A stretch of 64,000 nt of DNA from Pontibacter sp. Tf4. Its GTDB lineage: Bacteria; Bacteroidota; Bacteroidia; Cytophagales; Hymenobacteraceae. The stretch covers positions 124,001 through 188,000 of the forward strand of contig NZ_JACKZC010000009.1 of NCBI RefSeq assembly GCF_014212495.1, in the 5' to 3' direction. The notes under the pieces were generated by a model. The model did not search any database and had not been told where the DNA came from. It saw nothing but the letters and a program-made list of their open reading frames with translations. Shown here one piece after another: positions 52,740 through 62,301 of this stretch. The translations under genes and the position numbers were made by a program. Position 1 is the stretch's first letter, and the number at the start of each line of letters is the position of its first letter.

Positions 52740-54503
52740 TTATTCAACACTCAGGTCGTATGGCATACGGGTCTGGATGCCTTGTATGTGCTCCACTTTT
52801 TTGTACATGTTGTAAAGCGGGTATAGTTCGCCCAGTTCGGCTTTTACATAGCGCTCTTTAACCTGCTGGCCCATATCGCCCATCAGCTCATCGAAGAACG
52901 TTTTGCGGGCTGGCAGCTCGGTCAGTCTATAGTCGCCTTCAATGTTGGCTTTGGCAGCCGCAATCTCAATGGCTTTATCAAGGCCACCAAATACATCTAT
53001 TAGGTTGCGCTCTTTGGCTTCGGTGCCAGACCATACACGGCCAGAGGCATATTCTTTCAGTTTGTCCTGGCTCATGCCCCGGCCCTGTGCTGCTTTCTTT
53101 GTGAACACATCGTAGATCTGATCGATCTGCTGCTGTACCACCTGCTGCTCAAAGGCAGTCATCGGGCGGGTAAGCGTCGGCACATCTGAGTATTTACCGG
53201 TTTTTACGTTATCTATGGTGATGCCCAGCTTGTTGTTCATAAAGCCCTGAATGTTAGGAATAATGCCAAACACGCCAATGCTGCCGGTTATAGTGTTCGG
53301 GTGCGCTACAATAGTATCGCAGCCCATGGCCAGGTAATATCCGCCCGAAGCTGCCATATCAGACATAGAGGCAATTACCGGTTTCACTTTGCGGGTCAGT
53401 TGTATTTCACGCCACATTACATCCGATGCCAGGGCACTGCCGCCCGGCGAACTGATGCGCAGCACCACCGCTTTTACGCGCTCGTCTTCGCGGGCTTTGC
53501 GGATGGCTTCGGCATAACGCTCGCTGCCAATGTTGTCGTCATCGCCTTTGCCGTCTACAATGTCGCCTTCGGCATAGATAACAGCGATGCGGTTTTTAGA
53601 AGAGTTGGATTCTTTCGCGCCTTTCGCTTTTTTGTATTTGTTCAGGGTAACCAGTTCCAGCTTGTCGTCACCGGAAACACCGGCTTTCTCTTTCAGGTAG
53701 CTGATCGCTTCGTCATAGTAGCCCACATCGGTGATCAGGCCATATTTTTTAGCGTCATTGGCATCGCGCACCAGCAGGTTATCCGAAATATTCTTCAGCT
53801 CCTCGTAGGTCTTGTTGCGGGCTTTGGCAATGTTGCGCAGCTGGTAATCGTTGATCGAGTTCAGGAACGACTCCATCTGCAAACGGGCCGGATCGCTCAT
53901 TTTATCCAAGAAGAAAGGCTCTACGGCACTTTTAAACTCCCCTACTTTAAATATCTGTGGCTTGATGTCGAGTTTATCCAGAGTCCCTTTAAAGAAGTAC
54001 ACTTCGGAGCTCATGCCGTTAAACTCTATGGTGCCCAGCGGGTTTACATAGATCTTATCGGCCACAGAGGCCAGGTAATATGCTTTCTCCTGCGACAGGT
54101 CGGTATAGGAAACGATGAACTTGCCGGACTTTTTAAAGTCGATGAGCTCGTTTCGGATCTCTTCGAGTTTGGCCATACCGGCATCTACAAAGCGCATGTT
54201 CAGGAAGATGCCTTCAATGTTATCGTCGGTTTTAGCTTTGCGGATAGCTGCTTTTATCTGGTCCAGGCCATCGGTGCTGGAGAAGCCACCAAACGAAAAG
54301 CCCAGTTCGCCCAGCGGGTCCTGAGGGTCGCGTTCGGCAATCGGGCGGTCAAGTTTCAGTTCGAGCACGGAATTTTTAACAATGCGCACTTCATCGTCAG
54401 AAGCAGCACTGGCAGCAATCCCGATCAGGATGAGCAGGCTCAGGAAAGAGAATAAGAGCAGGCCTACTATAGTTGCCAGCACATATTTCAGGAATTGTAA
54501 CAT
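52740..54503 (-). CDS. sppA: Signal peptide peptidase SppA (long form)
   Basis: 587 aa, two tandem SppA domains as in the E. coli 67-kDa enzyme. One N-terminal membrane anchor (LATIVGLLLFSFLSLLILIG). Catalytic lysine K191 in VGEFKSAVEPF (N-terminal domain) and serine nucleophile S386 in MSDMAASGGYY (C-terminal domain) are both present, with SSPGGSALASD as the conserved segment before it. Degrades signal peptides left in the membrane. CAAATTTA at 54570-54577 (TAAATTTG on the minus strand) is a candidate -7 element. Confidence 0.94.
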   Translation of the reverse strand: MLQFLKYVLATIVGLLLFSFLSLLILIGIAASAASDDEVRIVKNSVLELKLDRPIAERDPQDPLGELGFSFGGFSSTDGLDQIKAAIRKAKTDDNIEGIFLNMRFVDAGMAKLEEIRNELIDFKKSGKFIVSYTDLSQEKAYYLASVADKIYVNPLGTIEFNGMSSEVYFFKGTLDKLDIKPQIFKVGEFKSAVEPFFLDKMSDPARLQMESFLNSINDYQLRNIAKARNKTYEELKNISDNLLVRDANDAKKYGLITDVGYYDEAISYLKEKAGVSGDDKLELVTLNKYKKAKGAKESNSSKNRIAVIYAEGDIVDGKGDDDNIGSERYAEAIRKAREDERVKAVVLRISSPGGSALASDVMWREIQLTRKVKPVIASMSDMAASGGYYLAMGCDTIVAHPNTITGSIGVFGIIPNIQGFMNNKLGITIDNVKTGKYSDVPTLTRPMTAFEQQVVQQQIDQIYDVFTKKAAQGRGMSQDKLKEYASGRVWSGTEAKERNLIDVFGGLDKAIEIAAAKANIEGDYRLTELPARKTFFDELMGDMGQQVKERYVKAELGELYPLYNMYKKVEHIQGIQTRMPYDLSVE

Positions 54504-54734
54504 AGTTATTTGTATGGATTTATACTTGTTTTAAGGTGCTGCTATACGAAGCCGCACATTACTAATAAACAAATTTAGTGCGTATAGTTCAAGTCTCCCT
54601 CCCCTTCTCGACCAACCTCGGTATTGTATAGACTAATTTAATTACGAATTAAGAATGTTCACAACTATAGCTTAAGACTTTACCAACGAATGCCAAACCT
54701 TTAACCTATCACAATTCAATTGTTCAAGAAAATG

Positions 54735-54781
54735 AATTCGTAATTCGTAATTCGTAATTCGTAATTCGTAATTCGTAATTC
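54735..54781. repeat. Heptanucleotide tandem repeat (AATTCGT)n next to rarA stop
   Basis: 47 bp = 6.7 perfect copies of AATTCGT, directly abutting the stop codon of the minus-strand rarA gene (TAG at 54783-54781). A degenerate ATTACGAATTAAG lies about 85 bp away. Copy number is likely variable by slippage. Confidence 0.9.
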
Positions 54782-56052
54782 TAATAACGATATTTTTTCC
54801 CCCACTGAGATTGCAGTTGTTTACGCATGTCGTTTTCGCGGGCGTTGTTGCCGGGCTCGTAGAACGTGGTGTTGTTCAGGCCGTCGGGCATAAACTCCTG
54901 CTGCACAAAATTGCCTTCGTAATCGTGGGCGTATTTATAGTTGTTACCGTAGCCTATTTCCTTCATCAGCTTGGTTGGTGCATTGCGGATGTGCAACGGC
55001 ACCGGCAGGTTACCGGTTTGCTGCACCATTTGCCGCGCATTTTTAATGGCCATGTAGCTGGCATTGCTCTTAGGCGAGGTGGCCAGGTAAACCGTGCACT
55101 GCGACAATATAATCTGCGCTTCGGGGTAACCGATCATCTGCACCGCCTGAAAACACGATGTTGCCATTAGCAAGGCATTGGAGTTAGCCAGACCGATATC
55201 TTCTGATGCTGAAATAAGCAACCTGCGGGCGATAAACTTCGGGTCTTCACCGCCCTCTATCATACGGGCCAGCCAGTATACCGCCGCATTCGGGTCGGAG
55301 CCGCGGATAGATTTGATCATGGCCGACACCAGGTCGTAATGCATTTCCCCCGACTTGTCGTACATCACGATGTTCTGCTGCGCTACCTGCTTTACCAGCT
55401 CGTTGGTAACTATAACTTCATCCACGTTCTGCACGCCTTCGGCTACAATTTCCAGCAGGTTCAGGAGTTTACGCGCGTCGCCGCCCGATATAGTCAACAG
55501 CGCTTCGTATTCCTGCACTTTTACATTGCGGTGGCGCATCCACTCGTCCTGCTCCAGTGCCTTGTCTACCAGCTCAATCAGTTCGTCTTTGCTCAGGTGT
55601 TTCAGGATATACACCTGGCAGCGCGACAGTAAGGCGGAGATCACTTCAAAAGACGGGTTCTCGGTGGTGGCGCCTACTAAAGTTACAATGCCTTTTTCTA
55701 CGGCGCCCAGCAAAGCATCCTGCTGCGATTTATTGAAGCGGTGAATCTCATCGATAAACAGTACCGTACCCTGCCGTTTTTTAGCCTGATCAATAACATC
55801 GCGGATATCTTTTACGCCCGAATTTATCGCGCTCAGCGCCACGAAAGGCACCTTCATCTGGTTGGCAATAATATTAGCCAGCGTAGTTTTACCAACACCC
55901 GGAGGCCCCCACAAGATCATGCTGGGAATAACGCCACCTTCTATATAGCGCCGCAAAATTCCGTCCGGCCCAACGAGGTGTTTTTGTCCGTAATACTGAT
56001 CTAAATTATGCGGCCGCATGCGCTCGGCCAACGGTATATTCGGGTGAATCAT
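54781..56052 (-). CDS. rarA: Replication-associated recombination protein A (RarA/MgsA AAA+ ATPase)
   Basis: 423 aa. AAA+ module: MRPHNLDQYYGQKHLVG, Walker A WGPPGVGKTTLANII, Walker B VLFIDEIHRFNKSQQDALL, sensor TLVGATTENPSFEV; then the MgsA C-terminal tetramerisation region (AMIKSIRGSDPNAAVYWLAR, ASEDIGLANSNALLMA). Acts at stalled forks together with RecA and SSB. CAAAGGTA at 56094-56101 (TACCTTTG on the minus strand) may be its -7 element. The gene's 3' end touches a heptanucleotide array. Confidence 0.95.
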   Translation of the reverse strand: MIHPNIPLAERMRPHNLDQYYGQKHLVGPDGILRRYIEGGVIPSMILWGPPGVGKTTLANIIANQMKVPFVALSAINSGVKDIRDVIDQAKKRQGTVLFIDEIHRFNKSQQDALLGAVEKGIVTLVGATTENPSFEVISALLSRCQVYILKHLSKDELIELVDKALEQDEWMRHRNVKVQEYEALLTISGGDARKLLNLLEIVAEGVQNVDEVIVTNELVKQVAQQNIVMYDKSGEMHYDLVSAMIKSIRGSDPNAAVYWLARMIEGGEDPKFIARRLLISASEDIGLANSNALLMATSCFQAVQMIGYPEAQIILSQCTVYLATSPKSNASYMAIKNARQMVQQTGNLPVPLHIRNAPTKLMKEIGYGNNYKYAHDYEGNFVQQEFMPDGLNNTTFYEPGNNARENDMRKQLQSQWGKKYRY

Positions 56053-56264
56053 AAGCTATGTAAAATACCTGTAAGGGTAAAAGCAAAGGTACGGATTTGC
56101 GTGCAAACAGATGAGCTATAGTTTAACACCAAACTATAGTTGCATGTTCAAACTATAGCTCAACCCAAAAGGTGAAGCTCCTGCAAATGAGTAGAAGAAT
56201 ATCTCAGTAACCACTTCTGTCCTTTACCTATAGTTCTTCACTTATGCATTCAAACTATAGTTTG

Positions 56265-57419
56265 TCAGTCTTCGCGTGGTGGCTCTACGTCGTTTTTTCG
56301 TTCCAGTCTTTCGCGGGTTTCATCGCTGTCGTCGCGCATGGCTGGCTCCTGCATCGGGCTGCGTTCCGGCAACTCATCGCCGAATAATACGCCCCACTGT
56401 TTAAAGTTCTCAGTCCGGTCGAATACCACTTTCAGTACTGCAATAATGGGCAGCGACAGAAACATACCGGCTATTCCGGCAATCTCGCCGCCAACCACTA
56501 CGCCAACTATAGTTGCCAGCGCATTTATCTTTACTTTAGAACCCACAATGCGTGGCATCAGGATATTGTTATCCAGGAACTGCACCCCGGCAATTACGCC
56601 CAGCACTGTAACGATAGGCCATAGTTCGGATGACGAAGCCAGCGTAAGCAGTACGCCGATGATGTTGCCCAGCAGCGCCCCTACATAAGGTATCAGGTTC
56701 AGGAACGCGAAGATCAGCCCGATCAGCAGCGCGTGCTTAATGCCGATGAGCAGCAAAATCCCGCCCAGCAGAATGGTCATATAAGTAACCTGGATCAGCA
56801 GCCCAAACAGGTAACTTTTGATGATGACCTGCATCTCCCCTAAGGTTTCTTCTACTTTCTCATGGCGTTCTGGCGGAAACCATAAAAACACGAAGCGCAA
56901 CAGCAGGTTTTTGTAGAACAGCACCAGAAAAATATAGATCGGCAGCAGCCCCAGAAAAACCACCAGCGATGTAACCGACCCGGCCGCCATGCCCAGCAAC
57001 GAACCCGCATAGTTCAGCAGCTTGGCACTCTGATCCTTTATAAAATTCAGCTGTTCGGCCGTAGAGTAAGGCGTTATTCCTTCCAGCCACGCACTCAGGC
57101 TACTCAAGTGGTTGGTCACGTTTTTCTGGATGGTCGGGAAATCCTGGATCAGATTACCTATCTGGATCGCAAAAAACCAGATAATACCGCCAAACACAAC
57201 GGCCAGCGCCAGCAAACTGATCACGATACCCAGCACATCGGGTACGCCGCGTTTTTTTAAGAACCGGTATACCGGCAGCAGCATAATACTTATGAAAAAT
57301 GCCATCAGCAGCGGTGCCAGAATGCCTTTGCCCAGCACAATTATCCAGCCCAGGAAAAACAGCCCGGTTATTTCGATGGCCCGCCTAACGGTAAGGGGCA
57401 TTTTCTGCAGAGAGTTCAT
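56265..57419 (-). CDS. AI-2E family (TqsA/PerM-like) membrane transporter
   Basis: 384 aa with about eight membrane helices: WIIVLGKGILAPLLMAFFIS and VLGIVISLLALAVVFGGIIW at the N-terminus and a conserved LNLIPYVGALLGNIIG segment in the middle, followed by IVGSKVKINALATIVGVVVG. The C-terminal 40 residues are hydrophilic (ERLERKNDVEPPRED). Family members export AI-2 or act as ion antiporters; the substrate here is open. AACTATAGTT copies lie just beyond the stop (56253-56262) and within the gene (56505-56514). Confidence 0.9.
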   Translation of the reverse strand: MNSLQKMPLTVRRAIEITGLFFLGWIIVLGKGILAPLLMAFFISIMLLPVYRFLKKRGVPDVLGIVISLLALAVVFGGIIWFFAIQIGNLIQDFPTIQKNVTNHLSSLSAWLEGITPYSTAEQLNFIKDQSAKLLNYAGSLLGMAAGSVTSLVVFLGLLPIYIFLVLFYKNLLLRFVFLWFPPERHEKVEETLGEMQVIIKSYLFGLLIQVTYMTILLGGILLLIGIKHALLIGLIFAFLNLIPYVGALLGNIIGVLLTLASSSELWPIVTVLGVIAGVQFLDNNILMPRIVGSKVKINALATIVGVVVGGEIAGIAGMFLSLPIIAVLKVVFDRTENFKQWGVLFGDELPERSPMQEPAMRDDSDETRERLERKNDVEPPRED

Positions 57420-57493
57420 AGTTATTTGCGTGAGTTGCAGGGTTTATTGCGGTACTTATACGAAGCTAACACAAATAGCGCGTAATTTGCAAC

Positions 57494-58387
57494 ATGAGTA
57501 AACAAGTGCAGGTGCATGGCGCACTTTTCCTGGTTGCCCTGATTTACGGGAGCAACTATAGTATAGCCAAAGAAGTGATGCCATTTTACGTTGGTCCTTA
57601 CGGGCTGATCGTGATACGCGTGGTGTCAGCAGCTATCTTTTTCGGGATATTTTCGCGGTTGGTGATACGGGAGAAGATTGTGGGTTGGAATGATAACATG
57701 CGCTCTGTGCTGTGCGGCATTACGGGCATCGCCATTAACCAGCTTTGTTTTTTCGGTGGCCTTAATCTTACTTCGCCAATCAACGCTGCCCTGCTGATGG
57801 TGATCGTGCCGATCATTGTGCTTATTTTCTCGGCCATTTTGCTGCGGGAGCGGGTGAGCACGCGCAAAGTATCAGGTATTGCACTGGCCTGTACCGGCGC
57901 TTTCCTGCTCATCTATAGTTCGCGCGGTGAAGGCACTCCCGGTAACCTGTGGGGCGACCTGCTCATTGTTTTAAATGCTGCAAGTTATGGCCTGTACCTG
58001 GTGCTGGTTAAGCCCCTGATGCAGAAGTACAATGCCTTTACCATCGTCAGCCGCATTTTTGCCGTGGGTGCTGTTATTGTCGTGCCTTTTGGCTTTAATC
58101 AGGTGATGGCACCTAACTATAGTTCTTTCCCGGCAGAGATCTGGTGGGCGATTGTATTTATGGTACTGGCGGTAACTATAGTTGCGTACCTGTTCAACAC
58201 CTGGGCGCTGCGCTATGCCAATCCGTCGTTGGTAGGTGCTTACATTTACCTGCAGCCACTCATGGCTATAGTTATCGCTATAGGTTTCGGCAAGGATGTA
58301 TTTACCCTGCAGAAAGGGATTTATGCGCTGCTGATATTTGCCGGGGTTTACCTGGTGAGCAGGACAAGGCAGGCGGTGGCGGAGTAA
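57494..58387 (+). CDS. EamA/DMT-family transporter
   Basis: 297 aa with ten membrane helices in two EamA halves (FLVALIYGSNYSIAKEVMPF ... GIALACTGAFLLIYSS; LWGDLLIVLNAASYGLYLVL ... YLQPLMAIVIAIGFGKDVFT). Inner-membrane metabolite exporter; substrate cannot be read. Divergent from the AI-2E gene with a 74-bp gap. Two perfect AACTATAGTT copies (58115, 58174) and three half copies fall in its second half, in different codon contexts. Confidence 0.88.
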   Translation: MSKQVQVHGALFLVALIYGSNYSIAKEVMPFYVGPYGLIVIRVVSAAIFFGIFSRLVIREKIVGWNDNMRSVLCGITGIAINQLCFFGGLNLTSPINAALLMVIVPIIVLIFSAILLRERVSTRKVSGIALACTGAFLLIYSSRGEGTPGNLWGDLLIVLNAASYGLYLVLVKPLMQKYNAFTIVSRIFAVGAVIVVPFGFNQVMAPNYSSFPAEIWWAIVFMVLAVTIVAYLFNTWALRYANPSLVGAYIYLQPLMAIVIAIGFGKDVFTLQKGIYALLIFAGVYLVSRTRQAVAE

Positions 58388-58391
58388 TTGT

Positions 58392-58427
58392 CTGACCTCG
58401 CAGAAGCTGCGCACACTGTGAGGTCAG
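58392..58427. repeat. Nested REP-like hairpin
   Basis: CTGACCTC (58392-58399) pairs with GAGGTCAG (58420-58427); inside, GCAG/CTGC (58400-58403/58407-58410) forms a second stem. The GACCTCGCAG...GCGCA block is shared with the hairpin at 9689-9714. Confidence 0.55.
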
Positions 58428-58441
58428 GAAACCAATAACAA

Positions 58442-58476
58442 AAAACTCCTGCCAAATTAACTTCAGCAGGAGTTTT
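58442..58476. terminator. Bidirectional terminator
   Basis: AAAACTCCTGC (58442-58452) pairs with GCAGGAGTTTT (58466-58476). Lies between the convergent EamA and RNA-helicase genes. Confidence 0.88.
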
Positions 58477-58529
58477 AAATACTTTATACGTAAGCCAAAT
58501 TATGCGCTGGCAGTTCTGGACTTATTCCC

Positions 58530-59834
58530 CTAGTTTCTGTTACCACCACTACGCTGGCCTGACCCACTGCCAGCGTTATGGCTGCGGCTCTGGCCACCGC
58601 CGTTTCCAGATGGTTTGTTACCCCAGCGGCTTCTGCCACCACGACCACCTTTGCTCTTTTGCTCTTTAACCGTACTGGCTGCTTCGGCAAAATCTTTGGC
58701 TGTCATCGGGTACGGGTGGTTGTCTACCACCGGCACGTTCTTCGAGATCAATTTCTGGATGCTTACCAGGTACGATGTTTCTTCGGCATCGCAGAACGAA
58801 AGCGCCGTACCGCTTGCGCCGGCACGACCTGTACGGCCAATGCGGTGCACATAGGTTTCCGGTTCGTTTGGCAATTCAAAGTTGATCACGTGGTTCAGGT
58901 CGTCAACGTCAATACCGCGGGCGGCAATATCGGTCGCCACCAGCACGCGTGTTTTGCTGCTCTTAAAATTATCTAAAGCGCGCACACGGGCGTTCTGCGA
59001 TTTGTTACCATGGATGGCTTCCGCCTGGATACCAGCTTTTGTAACGTCGCGGGCAACTCTGTCGGCGCCATGCTTGGTTCTGGTAAATACCAGTACTCGG
59101 TCAATTTCATCGCCTTTCAGCAAATGTATCAGCAGGTTTTTCTTGTCGCCTTTCTTTACATAGTAAACCTTCTGCTGTATGGTATGCGCCGTGCTCGAAA
59201 CAGGCGTTACTTCTACTTTGGCAGGCTCTACCAGTATGTTATCGGCCAGCTTCATGATCTCCGGAGCCATAGTTGCCGAGAAGAACAACGACTGACGTTT
59301 TTCAGGTATCACGTTCAGTACTTTACGTACATCATGCACAAAACCCATGTCCAGCATGCGGTCAGCTTCGTCCAGTACAAATATCTGCAGATCACGCAGA
59401 TCAATAAACTTCTGCGCCATCAAATCCAGCAAACGGCCTGGGGTTGCTACCAGAATGTCTATTCCCCTTTTCAGGGCTTCGGTTTGCGGGTGCTGCGAAA
59501 CGCCACCAAAAATAACCGTGTGCTTTAAGCCCGTGTTGCGGCCATATGCGCCAAAGCTCTCACCAATCTGCAAAGCAAGTTCTCGGGTTGGCGTCAGTAT
59601 CAGCGATTTTATAGTTCGCTTGTTACGCTCCTGTGGCAAGGCACTCAGCAACTGCAGAATAGGAATGGCAAAGGCAGCTGTTTTACCCGTACCGGTTTGC
59701 GCACAACCCAACAGGTCGCGTTTCTGAAGTATGTAAGGGATTGCTTTTTGCTGTATTGGAGTGGGCTTGGTATATCCTTCAGTTTTAAGAGCGGCAAGGA
59801 TAGGCTCTATCAGGTTTAATTCGTTAAATGTCAT
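58530..59834 (-). CDS. DEAD-box RNA helicase, RhlE-like
   Basis: 434 aa. All helicase motifs are present: Q motif ([10 protein letters not shown]), [25 protein letters not shown] in [16 protein letters not shown], and in the second lobe [21 protein letters not shown] and [10 protein letters not shown]. The C-terminal 60 residues are a low-complexity Gly/Arg/Ser/Asn tail ([25 protein letters not shown]), typical of RhlE-type proteins for RNA binding. Roles in ribosome assembly or cold adaptation are family inference. TACATTTG (minus strand, 59992-59985) is a possible -7 element, giving an mRNA leader of about 150 nt. Confidence 0.93.
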   Translation of the reverse strand: MTFNELNLIEPILAALKTEGYTKPTPIQQKAIPYILQKRDLLGCAQTGTGKTAAFAIPILQLLSALPQERNKRTIKSLILTPTRELALQIGESFGAYGRNTGLKHTVIFGGVSQHPQTEALKRGIDILVATPGRLLDLMAQKFIDLRDLQIFVLDEADRMLDMGFVHDVRKVLNVIPEKRQSLFFSATMAPEIMKLADNILVEPAKVEVTPVSSTAHTIQQKVYYVKKGDKKNLLIHLLKGDEIDRVLVFTRTKHGADRVARDVTKAGIQAEAIHGNKSQNARVRALDNFKSSKTRVLVATDIAARGIDVDDLNHVINFELPNEPETYVHRIGRTGRAGASGTALSFCDAEETSYLVSIQKLISKNVPVVDNHPYPMTAKDFAEAASTVKEQKSKGGRGGRSRWGNKPSGNGGGQSRSHNAGSGSGQRSGGNRN

Positions 59835-60055
59835 GTATTTGGTTTAAGTGGGCTGTACAATGCCATGTGCACTGTCTCAGCAGTCCCGGGAATACATTGC
59901 ATTTGCGATCAATCCCGGCGTATTTTTAATTAACCTTTAAACGGTAAGTATAGTTCTACTTGACTAGTTTAAAGACGAAGGGTGCAAATGTAAGGCTAAA
60001 TCAGGTAGGTTCCTATTGGTGGGGCCAAACTCAGCCTGCTAACTATAGTTGTAAC

Positions 60056-60802
60056 TTAAGTGGTACCAACACGCATAGCTATCGGGAACTGTACTTTCAG
60101 TGCAGCATTCTCCGGCCATACATTTCTGAATTTTTCGGCCAATTGCGGCACCGGCGAGTTACCGTTCTTCTCTATAAAATGCTGCACCGCCGACCACGAG
60201 TTCAGGTAACCGATCAGTTGCTCCAGTGTCCAGTTGGTATCTATGCTAAACTCAGGCTTTTCTTCTATCTCATCAAACGGGAACGGGATGGTGCTATAGT
60301 TCTCATCAATGTAGGTACGCTCGGTGTCCCAGTAGCCGTCCAAGGTATTGTTGTAGAAATCGTCCAGGGTAGCATCTATTTCAGGAGAGATGCGCGGCAG
60401 GTTATAGCACCACACAGCCACTACGGCGCCGGCTTTGGTAACACGGTATACTTCGCGGTAAAAAGCATCAAAATCAAACCAGTGAATAGCCTGCGCCACC
60501 GTTACCAGATCTATAGTTGCATCGGGCAGGTTGGTTTCTTCGGCGCGGGCACGCAGGTAATGGATGTTCTCTTTCTTAATGGCATTATCAAGCTGACTTT
60601 GGCTTATGTCGGAAGCGTAGACCAGGTGGCAACGTTCAGCCAGTTTGGCTGCAACCTGCCCGTTGCCCGTCCCGCAATCCCAGGCGTTGGCGTAATGTGG
60701 TTTCAGGCTAAAGATAAAATCGTACAAGGCATCGGGGTACACCGGCCTGAACCTGGCGTACAGATTTGCCTGCGTGGAGAAATTATCTTTAGCCTGTTTC
60801 AT
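60056..60802 (-). CDS. Class I SAM-dependent methyltransferase
   Basis: 248 aa, cytoplasmic. SAM-binding motif I AWDCGTGNGQVAAKLAE, acidic loop VYASDISQSQL, and motif around VTVAQAIHWFDFDAFYREVY, the pattern of the small-molecule methyltransferases related to trans-aconitate methyltransferase (Methyltransf_11 type). Substrate unknown. It starts 3 bases after the alpha/beta hydrolase stop, so the two form an operon. Confidence 0.87.
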   Translation of the reverse strand: MKQAKDNFSTQANLYARFRPVYPDALYDFIFSLKPHYANAWDCGTGNGQVAAKLAERCHLVYASDISQSQLDNAIKKENIHYLRARAEETNLPDATIDLVTVAQAIHWFDFDAFYREVYRVTKAGAVVAVWCYNLPRISPEIDATLDDFYNNTLDGYWDTERTYIDENYSTIPFPFDEIEEKPEFSIDTNWTLEQLIGYLNSWSAVQHFIEKNGNSPVPQLAEKFRNVWPENAALKVQFPIAMRVGTT

Positions 60803-60805
60803 GGT

Positions 60806-61813
60806 TTATTTTTTCAGGAAGTTAAGCAAAGGATTAATGAATTTATCAAACGCTTCGATGTGCGGCATATGCCCTACTCCTTCCAGTTCAACCAGCGTAC
60901 TGTTCTTTATTTTTTTGGCAGTGTCTTTACCCAACTGAGGATAATTGCCCATTGTTGCAGCTACTTCTTTCGGAGCCAGGTTTTTGCCTAATGCTGTACG
61001 GTCGCGCTGACCGATGATGAGCAGGGTTGGCATTTTCAACTGGTCAAATTCATAAAGCACCGGCTGCGTAAAGATCATGTCGAATGTAAGCGCTGCATTC
61101 CAGGCAATAAGCGGGTAGTTTTCATTTATGGTCCAACCGGCCAGCAATTCAGCCCACTCGTCGTACTCGGGCTTCCATTTGCCGCCGTAGTAGTTCTCCA
61201 GTTGGTACTTTTTGATCTTGTCGTAGGTCTGTTGCAGTTCGCCCTTGTAGGCTTGGTCTATGGTTTGGTAAGGTGCTTTCCGCTTCCAGTCTTCCAGGCC
61301 AATCGGGTTAGCCAGTATCAGCTTTTCCGTCATGTCCGGGTACATCAGGGCAAAGCGTGTGGCCAGCATGCCGCCCATTGAGTGGCCCAGTACCGCTACT
61401 TTTTTAATGTTCAGGGTATCCAGTATGGCTTTTGTATTGGTTGCCAGTAACTGAAATGTGTACTGCAACTGCTCCGGCTTCGAGCTCTTGCCAAATCCGA
61501 TCTGGTCTGGTATAATGACCCGGTAACCAGCTTTAGAAAGTGCGTCGGCGGTTTGTTTCCAGTAAGCCCCGTTAAAGTTTTTGCCATGCAGCAGCATAAC
61601 AGTTTTACCGTTCGCCTTCGTTGGTTTCACATCCATGTAAGCCATCCGCAGTTGCTGCTTTTGTATGGTCAACGGGAGGTACTGCACAGGGTACGGGTAT
61701 TTATAGTTCTCCAGGTTGATGTCCAGGTTTTTCAGGTCCTGTTGTTTCTGCTGGGCTATAGTTGGAAGTTGCAGCAACAAAAGGGCAAGTAAAAGGAAAG
61801 TAACTTTTCTCAT
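60806..61813 (-). CDS. Secreted alpha/beta hydrolase
   Basis: 335 aa with signal peptide (MRKVTFLLLALLLLQLPTIA). Alpha/beta-hydrolase elements: oxyanion HGKNFNGAYW, nucleophile elbow LGHSMGGM with S145, acid in LIIGQRDRTALG, and catalytic histidine in EGVGHMPHIEAFD. Substrate unknown; exported, so probably acts on an envelope or external ester. First gene of a two-gene unit with the methyltransferase. Confidence 0.88.
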   Translation of the reverse strand: MRKVTFLLLALLLLQLPTIAQQKQQDLKNLDINLENYKYPYPVQYLPLTIQKQQLRMAYMDVKPTKANGKTVMLLHGKNFNGAYWKQTADALSKAGYRVIIPDQIGFGKSSKPEQLQYTFQLLATNTKAILDTLNIKKVAVLGHSMGGMLATRFALMYPDMTEKLILANPIGLEDWKRKAPYQTIDQAYKGELQQTYDKIKKYQLENYYGGKWKPEYDEWAELLAGWTINENYPLIAWNAALTFDMIFTQPVLYEFDQLKMPTLLIIGQRDRTALGKNLAPKEVAATMGNYPQLGKDTAKKIKNSTLVELEGVGHMPHIEAFDKFINPLLNFLKK

Positions 61814-62273
61814 TAGTAATGACGTGATGATTTAAACTATACGCTTATGTCTGAACCGGGATTAAGCGGAATTGTTGAGATTTAAATGATTTAATTAGTC
61901 GTGGCTCCCTGTGTCTCCAATATAATACTATAGTTCTAACTATAGTTTGGCGCTGCGTTGTAACTATAGCCCAGCGAGTCTGGGGACTCACGTACACCCT
62001 GCGGCACTGGTTGGGTACCGTCGCCAGGGTAAACTATAGCTGCAACTATAGAACTATATTTTGTTTCTGTTTTCAACTATAGATCAGCCTTTTAAACTAT
62101 AGTTTTCTGCTGATGCAAAAAGCCAGTTATAAGCTGACATCACGTTCAATCACAAGTTACGCTTAGCTAAACTTGCGGTATGTACTATAGTTTAAATCCT
62201 GCTAATCCTAAAATCCTGTAAATCCTTGGGGCAGGGGCCCTATTTAAAGATTCAGACAAACAAAAATCGCCCG
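61814..62273. other. Gene-free repeat field upstream of the hydrolase
   Basis: About 460 bp without a gene. Perfect AACTATAGTT at 61938 and 62095, 9-of-10 matches at 61928 and 62185, and half copies near 61971, 62031, 62043 and 62075. 62190-62260 holds the AATCCTGTAAATCC...GATTCAGACAAA repeat also seen near 14830-14880. The hydrolase promoter should be at the left end; none was convincing. Confidence 0.5.
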
Positions 62274-62301
62274 GCCTACTCTTGTGCAAACCGGGCGATT
62301 T
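62274..62301 (-). terminator. Terminator of the desaturase gene
   Basis: AAATCGCCCGG (62274-62284) pairs with CCGGGCGATTT (62291-62301); T-run follows on the minus strand. A perfect AACTATAGTT (62304-62313) lies between it and the stop codon. Confidence 0.85.

Noticed and set aside
53301..54455. Long open frame (384 codons) on the plus strand opposite sppA
   Set aside because: It lies entirely opposite a well-conserved gene, its translation is low-complexity in Phe/Val/Gln/His without any motif, and no promoter or ribosome site was seen. It is a codon-bias shadow.
59960..60991. Open frame of 343 codons on the plus strand opposite the methyltransferase gene
   Set aside because: Antisense to a clear methyltransferase and the end of the hydrolase gene; no domain, aromatic-rich shadow translation.
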